A stretch of 64,000 nucleotides of DNA from DATKOF01 sp035524795 (lineage in GTDB: Bacteria > Pseudomonadota > Gammaproteobacteria > Burkholderiales > SG8-41). The position numbers and the translations under genes are program-made. This document shows positions 25,076-34,941 of the stretch, one piece after another. How positions within the stretch are numbered: the first letter of the stretch is position 1; the number at the start of each line of letters is the position of its first letter. The DNA is taken from assembly GCA_035524795.1 (NCBI GenBank), contig DATKOF010000012.1:124001-188000 (forward strand). The letters are read 5' to 3'. Under the pieces are notes generated by a model, which ran no database searches, was not told the origin of the DNA, and saw nothing but the letters and a program-made list of their open reading frames with translations.

Positions 25076-26956
25076 ATGGCGGCGCTCCCGGAAAAAATCG
25101 GCAAGTACGAAATCCAAGGCGTGCTCGGCAAGGGCGCAATGGGCACGGTCTACAAGGCCTATGACCGCGCGATCGCGCGCGCGGTCGCAATCAAGGCCAT
25201 CGTCAAGGCGTCGCTTCCCGCCGACGAACTGAAGCACGTGCTGAGCCGCTTTCGGCACGAGGCGCAGGCGGTCGGCCGCATCAATCATCCGCGCATCGTC
25301 CAGATCTACGAATATGGAGAGGACGATGAGATCGCCTACATCGTGATGGAGCTCGTCAACGGCAAAACGCTGGCGCAGCACCTGGCGCAGGAAACCCACT
25401 ACAGCGTGCGCGAGGCCGGCGAAATCATCCGCCAGATACTCGACGGCATCGGCTACGCCCACACGCAGGGCGTCGTGCACCGCGACATGAAGCCGTCGAA
25501 CATCATGATCAACGACGACGGCCGCATTAAGATCAGCGATTTCGGCATCGCGCACATCGAAGCGTCCGAGCTGACGCAGATCGGCGATGTGCTCGGCACC
25601 CCGTACTACATGCCGCCCGAGCAGTTTCTCGGCGGCGAGATCGATGCGCTCGCCGATCTCTATTCGGTCGGCGTCATTGCCTACGAGCTGCTGACCGGCA
25701 AGAAACCGTTCACCGGTAATACCGCGACCCTGATGCAGACGGTGCTGCACCAGCCGCCGCCGAATCCCTCGCAACTGAACCCGAAACTATCCCCGCTGAT
25801 CGACCGCGTACTGCAGCGCGCTCTCGCCAAGAAACGGGAGGAACGTTTTCAGAGCGCGCGCGAGTTCGCTGATGCGCTGCGCGAAGCGGTTGACGCGACA
25901 CTCAGCGTCGGGGCCGCACCGCCCGCGCCGGCCCCCGACAGCGCGGCGCTGCTCGACGCGGCGCGGTTGCTCAATCTCGGCGCGGCGAAGGCCGCGTCGG
26001 TGGACAATGTGCAGCCGGTGCTGACCGGTGACAGCGCGATCAGCATTGACACCGGCGTGCGCCAGGCGCGGCTGCTGTTCATCGACGACGAAGAACGGAT
26101 ACTGACCGCGCTGAAATCGCTGTTCAAGGCGCGCTACCACGTATTTGCGACGACCGACCCGGACAAGGCGCTCGACTTCATCAGCAAGTATCAGATGCAT
26201 GTCATCATCAGCGACCAGCGCATGCCCCAGATGCAGGGCGTCGAACTGCTGCGCCGCGCGCGCGACATTTCGCCGCACAGCGTGCGCATACTGCTGACCG
26301 GCTATTCCGACCTTACCGCGATCGTCGGCTCGATCAACGACGGCGAGGTCTACCGCTTCATCAGCAAGCCGTGGGACAACACGGAATTGCACACCATCAT
26401 CGCCGAAGCGGCGACCATCGCGCGCGAACTGGCCAATGCCAGACCGACCGCCGTCGCGCTGCCGAAAAACATGGATGCCGGCGTGCTGGTCATCGACAAG
26501 GACGAGGGCATCGCGCGTGTGGTACGCGAGGTGATCGGCGGCCGTTGCCCGGTGCTGTTCGCGGCCGGCCTCGACGACGCGCTGGCCGCGATGCAGGCGC
26601 ATGAAATCGCGGTGGTGATCGTGGACGTCGATACCGCGCAACAGCAGCTGACGGCGATGTTGAAGTTGCTGAAAGAGGAAAATCCGCGCATCCTGACGAT
26701 GGTGATTACCACCGCCTCCGATTCGGAACTGATGATCGAGCTGATCAATCAGGCGCAGATTTTCCGCTTCCTGAACAAACCGGTGAACGTGAAGCTGCTG
26801 AAGGGCCACCTGGATGGCGCATTGCAGCGCTACCTGACTTACCGGCAGGCGCCGGAACTGGCCGCGACACAGCATGTTGAGCCAGCCGCCGAGGTGCGTG
26901 CGTCAAGTCTCGGCCAGCGCATCCTTGGCATGCTCAAATCGCTGAGGACCAGCTGA
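25076..26956 (+). CDS. Ser/Thr protein kinase fused to two response-regulator receiver domains
   Basis: 626 residues. Eukaryotic-type kinase domain about 7-270: GKGAMGTVYKAYD (Gly loop), VAIKAI (Lys), HRDMKPSNIM (catalytic Asp137), DFGIAH, GTPYYMPPEQF. After a linker comes receiver 1 (about 330-450) with LFIDDEERI, phospho-acceptor Asp380 in IISDQRMPQM, LTGYSD and FISKPWDN, the form seen with HD-GYP regulators. Receiver 2 (about 465-590) has VIDKDEG, VIVDVD and FLNKPVN and is more diverged. No membrane segment or DNA-binding domain. Probably the output of the adjacent histidine kinase. Confidence 0.9.
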   Translation: MAALPEKIGKYEIQGVLGKGAMGTVYKAYDRAIARAVAIKAIVKASLPADELKHVLSRFRHEAQAVGRINHPRIVQIYEYGEDDEIAYIVMELVNGKTLAQHLAQETHYSVREAGEIIRQILDGIGYAHTQGVVHRDMKPSNIMINDDGRIKISDFGIAHIEASELTQIGDVLGTPYYMPPEQFLGGEIDALADLYSVGVIAYELLTGKKPFTGNTATLMQTVLHQPPPNPSQLNPKLSPLIDRVLQRALAKKREERFQSAREFADALREAVDATLSVGAAPPAPAPDSAALLDAARLLNLGAAKAASVDNVQPVLTGDSAISIDTGVRQARLLFIDDEERILTALKSLFKARYHVFATTDPDKALDFISKYQMHVIISDQRMPQMQGVELLRRARDISPHSVRILLTGYSDLTAIVGSINDGEVYRFISKPWDNTELHTIIAEAATIARELANARPTAVALPKNMDAGVLVIDKDEGIARVVREVIGGRCPVLFAAGLDDALAAMQAHEIAVVIVDVDTAQQQLTAMLKLLKEENPRILTMVITTASDSELMIELINQAQIFRFLNKPVNVKLLKGHLDGALQRYLTYRQAPELAATQHVEPAAEVRASSLGQRILGMLKSLRTS

Positions 26957-26966
26957 TATGCGATGG

Positions 26967-26986
26967 CCGCTTTCGGCCAAAAGCGG
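26967..26986. repeat. Small palindrome left of an AT-rich orphan
   Basis: CCGCTTT (26967-26973), 6 bases, AAAGCGG (26980-26986), with ACATTTGACG following. A related hairpin lies at 27862-27881. Elements of this look recur in proteobacterial intergenic regions; their role is unknown. No T run, so it is not a normal terminator. Confidence 0.5.
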
Positions 26987-27101
26987 ACATTTGACGCAAT
27001 GCAAAAAACGACGGTCGAATGTCTTTTGAAAAGCTTAATATTATGTAGTGCTCTCTCTATAAACTTATTCGAAAAAACCGATCGAGTTGACACGCCAGTC
27101 T

Positions 27102-27824
27102 ATGAAAACCAATCTGCGAAATTTAAGCAACGGGGTACTTTTATCGTTGCTTTTAGCCTTTTGCCTGTATTTTGGATGGATGGTTTGGCTCAAGCATTCT
27201 TTGCATGGGTTATTCTTTTTTGATTGGACAAGAACGACAGACACCAGAATTGTTAGGTTCAAGATTGCTTCTCATAATTTTGGGATACCCCGAAATTATC
27301 TTTTTGATAGGCATTCACGTGAGGGCGGAGAAATCGAAGGAGTAATTGTCGAAGTGCTGTTTCCCGAGATGCAACCGTATGACAACAAAACAGAAGATGA
27401 ATTTAAGAGACTTGGCCACGGTCGAAAGATCAATTTACTAATCGAAAACTCCCCGCATCACTTGAGTGTGTCTGCAGGTTATAAGGCGGCATTGGAAGGC
27501 AGCAGACTTGGCGAGCACGGTTCTGTTGAAAGCGATGTGCCAGGGCTTACACGGTTACCTGATCTTAATCCCAAAGGAAGAGAAGTCTACGTTTCTTTGG
27601 TAGACGGACAGGCCAGTTATTTTGCAATATGTGATAAAGAGAAAGCTGGATTTTCGCCAGGTTGCCACGCTTTCTTACATTATTCAGATGAAATCTATGT
27701 GAACTATTTTTTTGGGCGAGACTTCCTTCCGGAATGGAAATCGATCGATACAAAAATAAAGGAATTAGTGGGGTCATTTGAAAAGATGGCCAATGCGCAA
27801 AGTGCGCCCGTAGATAAAATGTGA
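27102..27824 (+). CDS. AT-rich orphan with N-terminal membrane anchor
   Basis: 240 residues from ATG 27102 (an in-frame TTG lies at 27087). Not recognised. Residues about 12-33 form one hydrophobic helix, then a 200-residue polar domain, presumably periplasmic, with IEGVIVEVLFPEMQPYD, GREVYVSLVDGQASYFAICD and FSPGCHAFLHYSDEIYVNYF; two cysteines in the second half could pair. Codon use is AT-rich, unlike both neighbours, and palindromes flank the gene, suggesting transfer. Function unknown. Confidence 0.7.
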   Translation: MKTNLRNLSNGVLLSLLLAFCLYFGWMVWLKHSLHGLFFFDWTRTTDTRIVRFKIASHNFGIPRNYLFDRHSREGGEIEGVIVEVLFPEMQPYDNKTEDEFKRLGHGRKINLLIENSPHHLSVSAGYKAALEGSRLGEHGSVESDVPGLTRLPDLNPKGREVYVSLVDGQASYFAICDKEKAGFSPGCHAFLHYSDEIYVNYFFGRDFLPEWKSIDTKIKELVGSFEKMANAQSAPVDKM

Positions 27825-27861
27825 AGGAGGGTACGCCCTAGCTACGCTTATTCGTGAATGT

Positions 27862-27881
27862 CTGCTTTGGGTCGGAAGCAG
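27862..27881. repeat. Small palindrome right of the AT-rich orphan
   Basis: CTGCTT (27862-27867), 8 bases, AAGCAG (27876-27881), preceded by GAATGT. It resembles the element at 26967-26986 (xCxGCTTT...AAAGCxG pattern) and lies on the other side of the orphan. Confidence 0.45.
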
Positions 27882-27903
27882 TCGTGTCTTATAGGGCCCG
27901 ATG

Positions 27904-28371
27904 CTATCCTCCGAGAAAACCGGTAATTGCCTCAACGATTAATTCGTGATCTTCCTCGCGCGACAGGCCGGATACGGTGATCGCGCCGACGCAGCCAGTG
28001 CCGCGCAGGATGACCGGAAAGCCACCGCCCGCCGCCACATAATCCGCCGTGCTTAGCCCCTGACGCTCGGCGAGCGTGGTTTTTTTCTGCTGCAGTTCCA
28101 GATCGACACGGTGCGAACTTTTGTGAAAGCGCAGCACGGTGTTGCGCTTGCGGCGGATCCAGTCGGCGTTGTTCGGCGTGGTGCCGGGCATCGCATAAAA
28201 GAACAGCGGCCAGCCGTTCAACTGCACGTCGATCGCGACCGCGACGCCGCGCCGCTCGGCAATCGTCTTAATGCGCGTGCCGATTTCGAACGCAGTCGCT
28301 GCGTCGAAGCGCTCGAATTGCAGTTGTTCTTCCTGCTGCGCTATGGTTTTGAGTTCGGTATCGGCGGCCAT
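27904..28371 (-). CDS. UPF0303 / haem-degrading-domain (GlcG/HbpS-like) protein
   Basis: 155 residues from ATG 28371, with GGAG eight bases upstream. Seen: FDAATAFEIGTRIKTIAERR, VAIDVQLNGWPLFFYAMPGT, WIRRKRNTVLRFHKSSHRVD, and YVAAGGGFPVILRGTGCVGAITVSGL, the C-terminal family block. The family binds small ligands or haem in some members; its role is unproven here. The start overlaps the hemF stop region, so it is last in the purine-haem operon. Confidence 0.87.
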   Translation of the reverse strand: MAADTELKTIAQQEEQLQFERFDAATAFEIGTRIKTIAERRGVAVAIDVQLNGWPLFFYAMPGTTPNNADWIRRKRNTVLRFHKSSHRVDLELQQKKTTLAERQGLSTADYVAAGGGFPVILRGTGCVGAITVSGLSREEDHELIVEAITGFLGG

Positions 28372-28376
28372 CGCAT

Positions 28377-29387
28377 TCACTCCAGCCAACTTTTGCCGAT
28401 CAGAAAATCGGTATAGAGCTTCGCCTCCGGTGTGCCGGCCGCCGGCCGCCAGTCGTAGCGCCATTTGACGATCGGCGGCAACGACATCAGGATCGATTCG
28501 GTGCGGCCGCCGCTCTGCAGCCCGAAGATGGTGCCGCGGTCATAGACCAGGTTGAACTCGACGTAGCGTCCGCGGCGGTAGGCCTGAAAGTCGCGCTCAC
28601 GTTCACCGTATTTCTGGTCCTTGCGACGCTCCACTATCGGGACATAGGCATTGAGGAAGCCATCGCCGACGCTGCGCTGCAGCGCGAAGCAGGTGTCGAA
28701 GTCCGGCGCGCTCAGGTCGTCGAAGAACACGCCGCCGATCCCGCGCGGCTCCTGCCGGTGCTTCAGGTAGAAATAGTCATCGCACCATTTCTTGTAGCGC
28801 GGATAGGCATCGGCGCCGAATGGTGCCAGCGCATCGCGGCAGACGCGATGGAAATGCACCGCATCCTCTTCGTATCCATAATAGGGCGTCAGGTCCATGC
28901 CGCCGCCGAACCACCAGATCGGCTGGGCAGACGGGGCTGCGACTTTGTCGCCTTCGGCGCCCGCTCCTCGCCCACCTGTTTCGGTATGTCTCGTCGCGTT
29001 CTTCTCGGCTTCGCGTCTCGCTCCTGCCTGCCCAGCCGAAGCCGTAGGGTGCGCGACGAAAAAACGCACGTTCATGTGTACCGTCGGCGCATACGGATTG
29101 CGCGGATGCAGCACCAGCGACACGCCCATCGCTTCGAACGAACGACCGGCGACTTCCGGCCGCGACGCGCTCGCCGACGGCGGCAGATTGTGTCCGGTCA
29201 CATGCGAAAAATTGACGCCGCCGCGCTCGAGCACGTTGCCTTCCTCGACCAGCGCGCTGATGCCGCCGCCGCCTTCGGGGCGTTCCCAGCTGTCGCGGCG
29301 AAAAAGTTTGCCATCGGCCTTTTCCAGTCCTGCAACGATGCGGTTCTGCAAATCGAGCAGGTAATTTTTGACTGCGCCAACATCCAT
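28377..29387 (-). CDS. hemF: Oxygen-dependent coproporphyrinogen III oxidase, with an in-frame insertion
   Basis: HemF oxidatively decarboxylates coproporphyrinogen III to protoporphyrinogen IX. 336 residues against about 300 usual. Family blocks: RRDSWERPEGGGG, NFSHVTGHNLPPSAS, RNPYAPTVHMNVRFF, IWWFGGGMDLTPYYGYEEDA, HFHRVCRDAL, GIGGVFFDDL and YVEFNLVYDRGTIFGLQSGG. Between FFVAHP and the IWWFGGG block (residues about 117-157) lies a hydrophilic Ala/Gly/Arg/Glu-rich stretch not expected in the family. Its DNA ends are a perfect 12-bp inverted repeat. Reading frame and catalytic blocks are intact. Confidence 0.93.
   Translation of the reverse strand: MDVGAVKNYLLDLQNRIVAGLEKADGKLFRRDSWERPEGGGGISALVEEGNVLERGGVNFSHVTGHNLPPSASASRPEVAGRSFEAMGVSLVLHPRNPYAPTVHMNVRFFVAHPTASAGQAGARREAEKNATRHTETGGRGAGAEGDKVAAPSAQPIWWFGGGMDLTPYYGYEEDAVHFHRVCRDALAPFGADAYPRYKKWCDDYFYLKHRQEPRGIGGVFFDDLSAPDFDTCFALQRSVGDGFLNAYVPIVERRKDQKYGERERDFQAYRRGRYVEFNLVYDRGTIFGLQSGGRTESILMSLPPIVKWRYDWRPAAGTPEAKLYTDFLIGKSWLE
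28919..29039. repeat. Inverted-repeat-bounded insertion inside hemF
   Basis: TCGGCTGGGCAG (28919-28930) and CTGCCCAGCCGA (29028-29039) are exact inverse complements and bracket the extra 40 or so codons of hemF. The inside is open in the hemF frame. It resembles the in-frame palindromic insertions described in Rickettsia, but no sequence relationship is claimed. Confidence 0.7.
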
Positions 29388-29422
29388 TATTTTTCTCCTC
29401 AGTTATTCTTCACGACGGCAGT

Positions 29423-30685
29423 TTACCGGCGCAGTGCTATGGCACGGTGGCCGATGTCGCGGCGGTACTGGGCACCGTCGAAGCGGATCTGGTCGGCGAT
29501 TTCGTAGGCGCGCCGCTGCGCGGCCTTGACGGTGGCGCCGAGCGCGGTCACGCACAGCACACGCCCGCCGCTGGTGACGATTTCTTTTCCCTGCAGCGCG
29601 GTGCCGGCGTGAAAGACATGATAATCGTCGGCGGCAGCATTCGCCGCGGGCAGACCGGCGATCGGATCGCCCCTGCGCGGCGCGTCGGGATAACCGTGCG
29701 CGGCGAGCACCACGCCGAGCGCAGCGCGGGTGTCCCATTCGGCCTCGACCTGATCGAGCGTGCCGCCGACCGCGTGTTCGAGCAGCGTCAGCAGGTCGCT
29801 TTTCAGGCGCAGCAGGATCGGCTGCGTCTCGGGATCGCCGAGACGGCAGTTGAATTCGAGCACGTTGATTTTATCGTCCCTGATCATCAGTCCGGCATAG
29901 AGAAAACCGGTGTACGGGATGCCCTCTTTCGCCATGCCCGCAATCGCCGGCTGGATCACTTCGCGCATCACTTTCGCATGCAGCCCCGGCGTGATGACCG
30001 CCGCCGGCGAACAGGCGCCCATGCCGCCGGTGTTCGGCCCGCGGTCGCCATCAAGCAGTCGCTTGTGGTCCTGGCTGGTCGCCAATGGCAGCGCGTGCCT
30101 GCCGTCAGACATTACAATGAAACTCGCTTCTTCGCCGTCGAGAAAGTCTTCGATCACGACGCGCCCGCCACCGGCCAGCATCGCGTCGATCGCGGCGTGC
30201 GCCTGCGCGGGGTCGGCGGCGACGACGACGCCTTTGCCGGCGGCCAGCCCATCAGCCTTGATCACGATCGGCGCGCCGCGTTGCGCCACGTAATCATGCG
30301 CGGCGCGCGCATCGGTGAACGTCTGATGGGCGGCGGTCGGAATGCCGTGGCGCCGCATGAACGCCTTGGCAAAATCTTTCGAGCTCTCGAGCTGCGCCGC
30401 TTTCTGTGTCGGGCCGAAGATTTTAAGCCCCGCCGCCCGGAACGCATCGACGATGCCGGCCGCGAGCGGCGCTTCCGGGCCGACCACGGTCAGCGCGATC
30501 TGCTCGCTCCGCGCGAATTCGATCAATTGCGCATGATCGGTCAGCGCGATGTTTTCAACGCCGCGCTCGAGCGCGGTGCCGGCATTGCCGGGCGCGACAT
30601 AAACCTTCGACACGCGCGGCGACTGCGCGAGCTTCCACGCCAGCGCGTGCTCGCGCCCGCCGCCGCCGATCACCAACAGCTTCAT
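29423..30685 (-). CDS. purD: Phosphoribosylamine-glycine ligase
   Basis: GARS joins phosphoribosylamine and glycine with ATP in purine synthesis. 420 residues, usual length. Seen: MKLLVIGGGGREHALAWKLA, VAPGNAGTA, VVGPEAPLAAGIVDAF, KIFGPTQKAAQLESSKDFAK, ATP-grasp region VIKADGLAAGKGVVVA, SDGRHALPLATSQDHKR, GDRGPNTGGMGACSP, and VLEFNCRLGDPETQ. AGGG lies five bases before the ATG. A 91-bp inverted-repeat element fills most of the gap to purH. Confidence 0.97.
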   Translation of the reverse strand: MKLLVIGGGGREHALAWKLAQSPRVSKVYVAPGNAGTALERGVENIALTDHAQLIEFARSEQIALTVVGPEAPLAAGIVDAFRAAGLKIFGPTQKAAQLESSKDFAKAFMRRHGIPTAAHQTFTDARAAHDYVAQRGAPIVIKADGLAAGKGVVVAADPAQAHAAIDAMLAGGGRVVIEDFLDGEEASFIVMSDGRHALPLATSQDHKRLLDGDRGPNTGGMGACSPAAVITPGLHAKVMREVIQPAIAGMAKEGIPYTGFLYAGLMIRDDKINVLEFNCRLGDPETQPILLRLKSDLLTLLEHAVGGTLDQVEAEWDTRAALGVVLAAHGYPDAPRRGDPIAGLPAANAAADDYHVFHAGTALQGKEIVTSGGRVLCVTALGATVKAAQRRAYEIADQIRFDGAQYRRDIGHRAIALRR

Positions 30686-30696
30686 GAAAACCCTGG

Positions 30697-30787
30697 TAAC
30701 CGCGGATAAACGCAGATGGACGCAGATTTTAAGAGACCGTTCATCCGTTCGATTTCATTTGCGTTTATCCGCGTTTATCCGCGGTTA
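30697..30787. repeat. 91-bp inverted-repeat element between purH and purD (non-coding relative of the GxxExxY cassette ends)
   Basis: TAACCGCGGATAAACGC (30697-30713) and GCGTTTATCCGCGGTTA (30771-30787) are perfect inverse complements. Imperfect pairing extends inward to about 30727 and 30757. The arms match those at 20324 and 20721 (ACCGCxGATAAACGC core). There is no open frame inside. The transcript would fold into one long hairpin. Confidence 0.88.
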
Positions 30788-30793
30788 ATCCAA

Positions 30794-32368
<1,575 letters not shown>

Positions 32369-32427
32369 GACAGAAGAGAAAAAACGCGGCCGCGGCAACG
32401 GCCGCCGGTTTGTCCGCGATAAATCGT

Positions 32428-32667
32428 TCAGCCGCGGATGCCGTACTGCTTCATTTTCTTGCGCAGCGTGTTGCGGTTGATGCCGAGCGCGAGCGCCGCG
32501 TGCGATTGATTGCCGCGGTATTTGTTCAATACCGCCTCGAGCAGCGGCTTCTCGACGCAATGGATCACCATCTCGTAAACACCGTGCGCTTTTTCGCCGT
32601 TGAGGTCCCTGAAATAGCCGTCGAGCGCCTTGCGCACGCAGCGGCTGATGTCGTTTTCGTCGCTCAC
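32428..32667 (-). CDS. fis: Fis family DNA-binding regulator
   Basis: 79 residues from GTG 32667, overlapping the dusB stop by four bases (GTGA). The C-terminal helix-turn-helix is classical: LLEAVLNKYRGNQSHAALAL and GINRNTLRKKMKQYGI. The N-terminus (VRKALDGYFRDLNGEKAHGV) matches short betaproteobacterial Fis proteins, which are a little smaller than E. coli Fis (98 residues). Fis bends DNA and shapes the nucleoid and rRNA promoters. Coupling to dusB is shared with E. coli. Confidence 0.93.
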   Translation of the reverse strand: MSDENDISRCVRKALDGYFRDLNGEKAHGVYEMVIHCVEKPLLEAVLNKYRGNQSHAALALGINRNTLRKKMKQYGIRG

Positions 32668-33680
32668 GCCGCCAGCGCCTCGGGTTCGTCGCCGTAAGCG
32701 AGGCGCTGGCCGCGCGCCGCGAGCTCTTCGAAGAACACGCCGATCGCCGCCAATTGCTCGTCCGCGGTTTGCATCTGGTTCATCGCGTGGCGGAACGCGG
32801 CCGAACCGGCGAGCCCTTTCGTGTACCACGAGATGTGCTTGCGCGCGACGCGCACGCCGGTGATCTCGCCGTAGAACGCATAAAGGTCGTGCAGGTGCGC
32901 GATCAGCACGCGGCGGATTTCCGCGACCTCGGGCGGCGGCGGCAGGCGGCCGGTGTCGAAGTAATGCTGGATCTCGCGGAAAATCCACGGCCGCCCCTGC
33001 GCGGCGCGGCCGATCATCACCGCATCGGCGCGCGTGTGGCGCAATACATGCTGCGCCTGCTGCGGCGTTGTGATATCGCCATTGGCAATCACCGGAATGC
33101 CGGCCGCGGCCTTGACCGCGGCGATCGTGTCGTATTCGGCGTTGCCGCTGAAACCGCAGGCGCGGGTGCGGCCGTGCACCGCCAGCGCTTGGACACCGGC
33201 GTTCTCGGCGATCTTGGCGACCGCCAGCGCGTTCTTGTTCGCCTTGTCCCAGCCGGTGCGGATCTTCAGCGTGACCGGCACGCCGACCGCGCCGACCACC
33301 GCGTCAAGGATGCGGCCGACCAGCGGTTCGTCCTTCAGCAGCGCCGAGCCGGCCATCACGTTGCACACCTTCTTGGCCGGACAGCCCATATTGATGTCGA
33401 TGATCTGCGCGCCGTGGTCGACGTTGTAGCGCGCGGCCTCGGCCATCATGCGCGGATCGGCCCCCGCGATCTGCACTGCGATCGGGTCGACCTCGCCTTC
33501 ATGATCGGCGCGGCGCCTGGTTTTTGCGGAGCCCCACAGCAGCGAGTTGCTGGCGACCATCTCGGATACCGCCATGCCGGCGCCCATCTGCTTGCACAGC
33601 TGACGGAACGGGCGGTCGGTGACGCCGGCCATCGGCGCGACGATCAGATTGCTTCTCAATTGATACGGGCCGATGCGCAT
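32664..33680 (-). CDS. dusB: tRNA-dihydrouridine synthase B
   Basis: FMN enzyme that reduces specific uridines in the tRNA D-loop. 338 residues from ATG 33680 (MRIGPYQLRSNLIVAPMAGV); upstream in-frame sequence is unsupported. Seen: APMAGVTDRPFR, VQIAGADPRMMAEAARYN, IDINMGCPAKKVCN (catalytic Cys), VTLKIRTGWD, LAVHGRTRACGFSG, VIANGDITTPQQAQHVL, MIGRAAQGRPWIF. Translationally coupled to fis. Confidence 0.96.
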   Translation of the reverse strand: MRIGPYQLRSNLIVAPMAGVTDRPFRQLCKQMGAGMAVSEMVASNSLLWGSAKTRRRADHEGEVDPIAVQIAGADPRMMAEAARYNVDHGAQIIDINMGCPAKKVCNVMAGSALLKDEPLVGRILDAVVGAVGVPVTLKIRTGWDKANKNALAVAKIAENAGVQALAVHGRTRACGFSGNAEYDTIAAVKAAAGIPVIANGDITTPQQAQHVLRHTRADAVMIGRAAQGRPWIFREIQHYFDTGRLPPPPEVAEIRRVLIAHLHDLYAFYGEITGVRVARKHISWYTKGLAGSAAFRHAMNQMQTADEQLAAIGVFFEELAARGQRLAYGDEPEALAA

Positions 33681-33789
33681 CGCGCGAAGCGTCAAATTAT
33701 TGCGGTGGAAATTGCGGGAAAGGGCGTAATTGTAATCGCACGCCCGCGCCAAGAAAAGCACTGTGTTGGAATTTTGATATACGAAAAAT

Positions 33790-34941
33790 TTATCCGCGTG
33801 CGCCGAACAGCATGCGCCGCAGGAACAACTTTTTCACGGGCGTCAGTGCGCCGAGCGCGACCAGTCCTGCGCCGCGCGCATCGCGCAGCAACGGGATGTC
33901 GTTGGAAAACAACCGGATCAACGAGTCCGTAAAAGCGATGGTTGCGATGCGATCGCGACGGCGCACATGGCGGTGCACGTCAAGCACCGCAGCGGTGCCC
34001 GGATCGCCCACGTGCCGCACAACGAGAGTGCGCGCAAGTTCCCACGCATCGCGCAATCCGAGGTTGAAACCCTGTGCCGCAACCGGGTGCAGCGTCTGCG
34101 CGGCGTTGCCGATCAGCGCCGTGCGCGGCGTGCGCGGCGCCATCGCATATTTGAGCGTCAGCGGAAAAGTCTGGCGCGGGCCGAGCAGCGTGAATTCGCC
34201 GAGCATTCCGCAGACAGCCTTCACCTCGCGGCAGAAATCACCGGGATCAAGCGCAGCGAGCGCTTGCGTACGCGCCGGCGCGCCGATCCACACCAGCGAC
34301 CAGCCGTGCGACATCGGCAGCAGCGCGAGCGGGCCGTCGGATGTGAAGCGCTCGAACGCGCGGTTAAGATGCGGCTGTTGCGAAGCGACATCGCAAACCA
34401 GCGCGACATCCCGATAGCGGCGCACCTTTACTTCCGCCCAGTCGGCGCCAGCGCCGCCGTCGGCGACTGCCAGCAGCTTCGCCTCCAGCACCGCCGCGCC
34501 GGCGGCGCCCTCGATCCGGACGCGGGCGGCGGCGGCATCCGCTTCGACGCCGCGCACCGCGTGGCCGTACAGCACGCGCGCGCCGCTGCGGTCGAGCGCC
34601 GCCGTCAGAGCGCGGCGCAACTGCGCGTGGCGCACCACATAGCCGAGCGCCGGCACGCCAGCCTCGGCCGCAGTGAATTCAGCGCGCCCGAAGGCGCGCT
34701 GTTGCGACACCAGCACCGCGGTGATCGGCGTCGCCGTCAGCGTGTCCCACACGCCGAGCCGCTCAAGAATCAGCCGGCTGCCATGAGTCAGCGCCAGGTT
34801 ACGCGTGTCTTCGTCGTCGGCCGGCGGTGTTGCGCGCGGCTCGACCACGCAAATGCGGTGGCCGGAATCGCGCAACGCCAGCGCAAACGCCGCGCCGGCG
34901 GGCCCGCCGCCGGCGATCACGATGTCGCAGCCGTCGGTCAT
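33790..34941 (-). CDS. ubiH: UbiH/UbiF-type FAD monooxygenase of ubiquinone synthesis
   Basis: 383 residues. FAD-binding GxGxxG variant in DIVIAGGGPAGAAFALAL (residues about 6-23), the middle motif LLAVADGGAGADW, and the family block ALIGNAAQTLHPVAAQGFNLGLRDAWEL (a GD-to-GN variant of the GDAAH motif). It hydroxylates the ubiquinone ring. Its start overlaps pepP by four bases, the pepP-ubiH order of E. coli, which favours UbiH over UbiF or UbiI; the exact ring position is not certain. Confidence 0.88.
   Translation of the reverse strand: MTDGCDIVIAGGGPAGAAFALALRDSGHRICVVEPRATPPADDEDTRNLALTHGSRLILERLGVWDTLTATPITAVLVSQQRAFGRAEFTAAEAGVPALGYVVRHAQLRRALTAALDRSGARVLYGHAVRGVEADAAAARVRIEGAAGAAVLEAKLLAVADGGAGADWAEVKVRRYRDVALVCDVASQQPHLNRAFERFTSDGPLALLPMSHGWSLVWIGAPARTQALAALDPGDFCREVKAVCGMLGEFTLLGPRQTFPLTLKYAMAPRTPRTALIGNAAQTLHPVAAQGFNLGLRDAWELARTLVVRHVGDPGTAAVLDVHRHVRRRDRIATIAFTDSLIRLFSNDIPLLRDARGAGLVALGALTPVKKLFLRRMLFGARG

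Noticed and set aside
26963..27223. An 86-codon frame starting in the palindrome after the Ser/Thr kinase gene
   Set aside because: It begins in a repeat and overlaps the better-supported orphan at 27102 in another frame. No ribosome binding site was seen.
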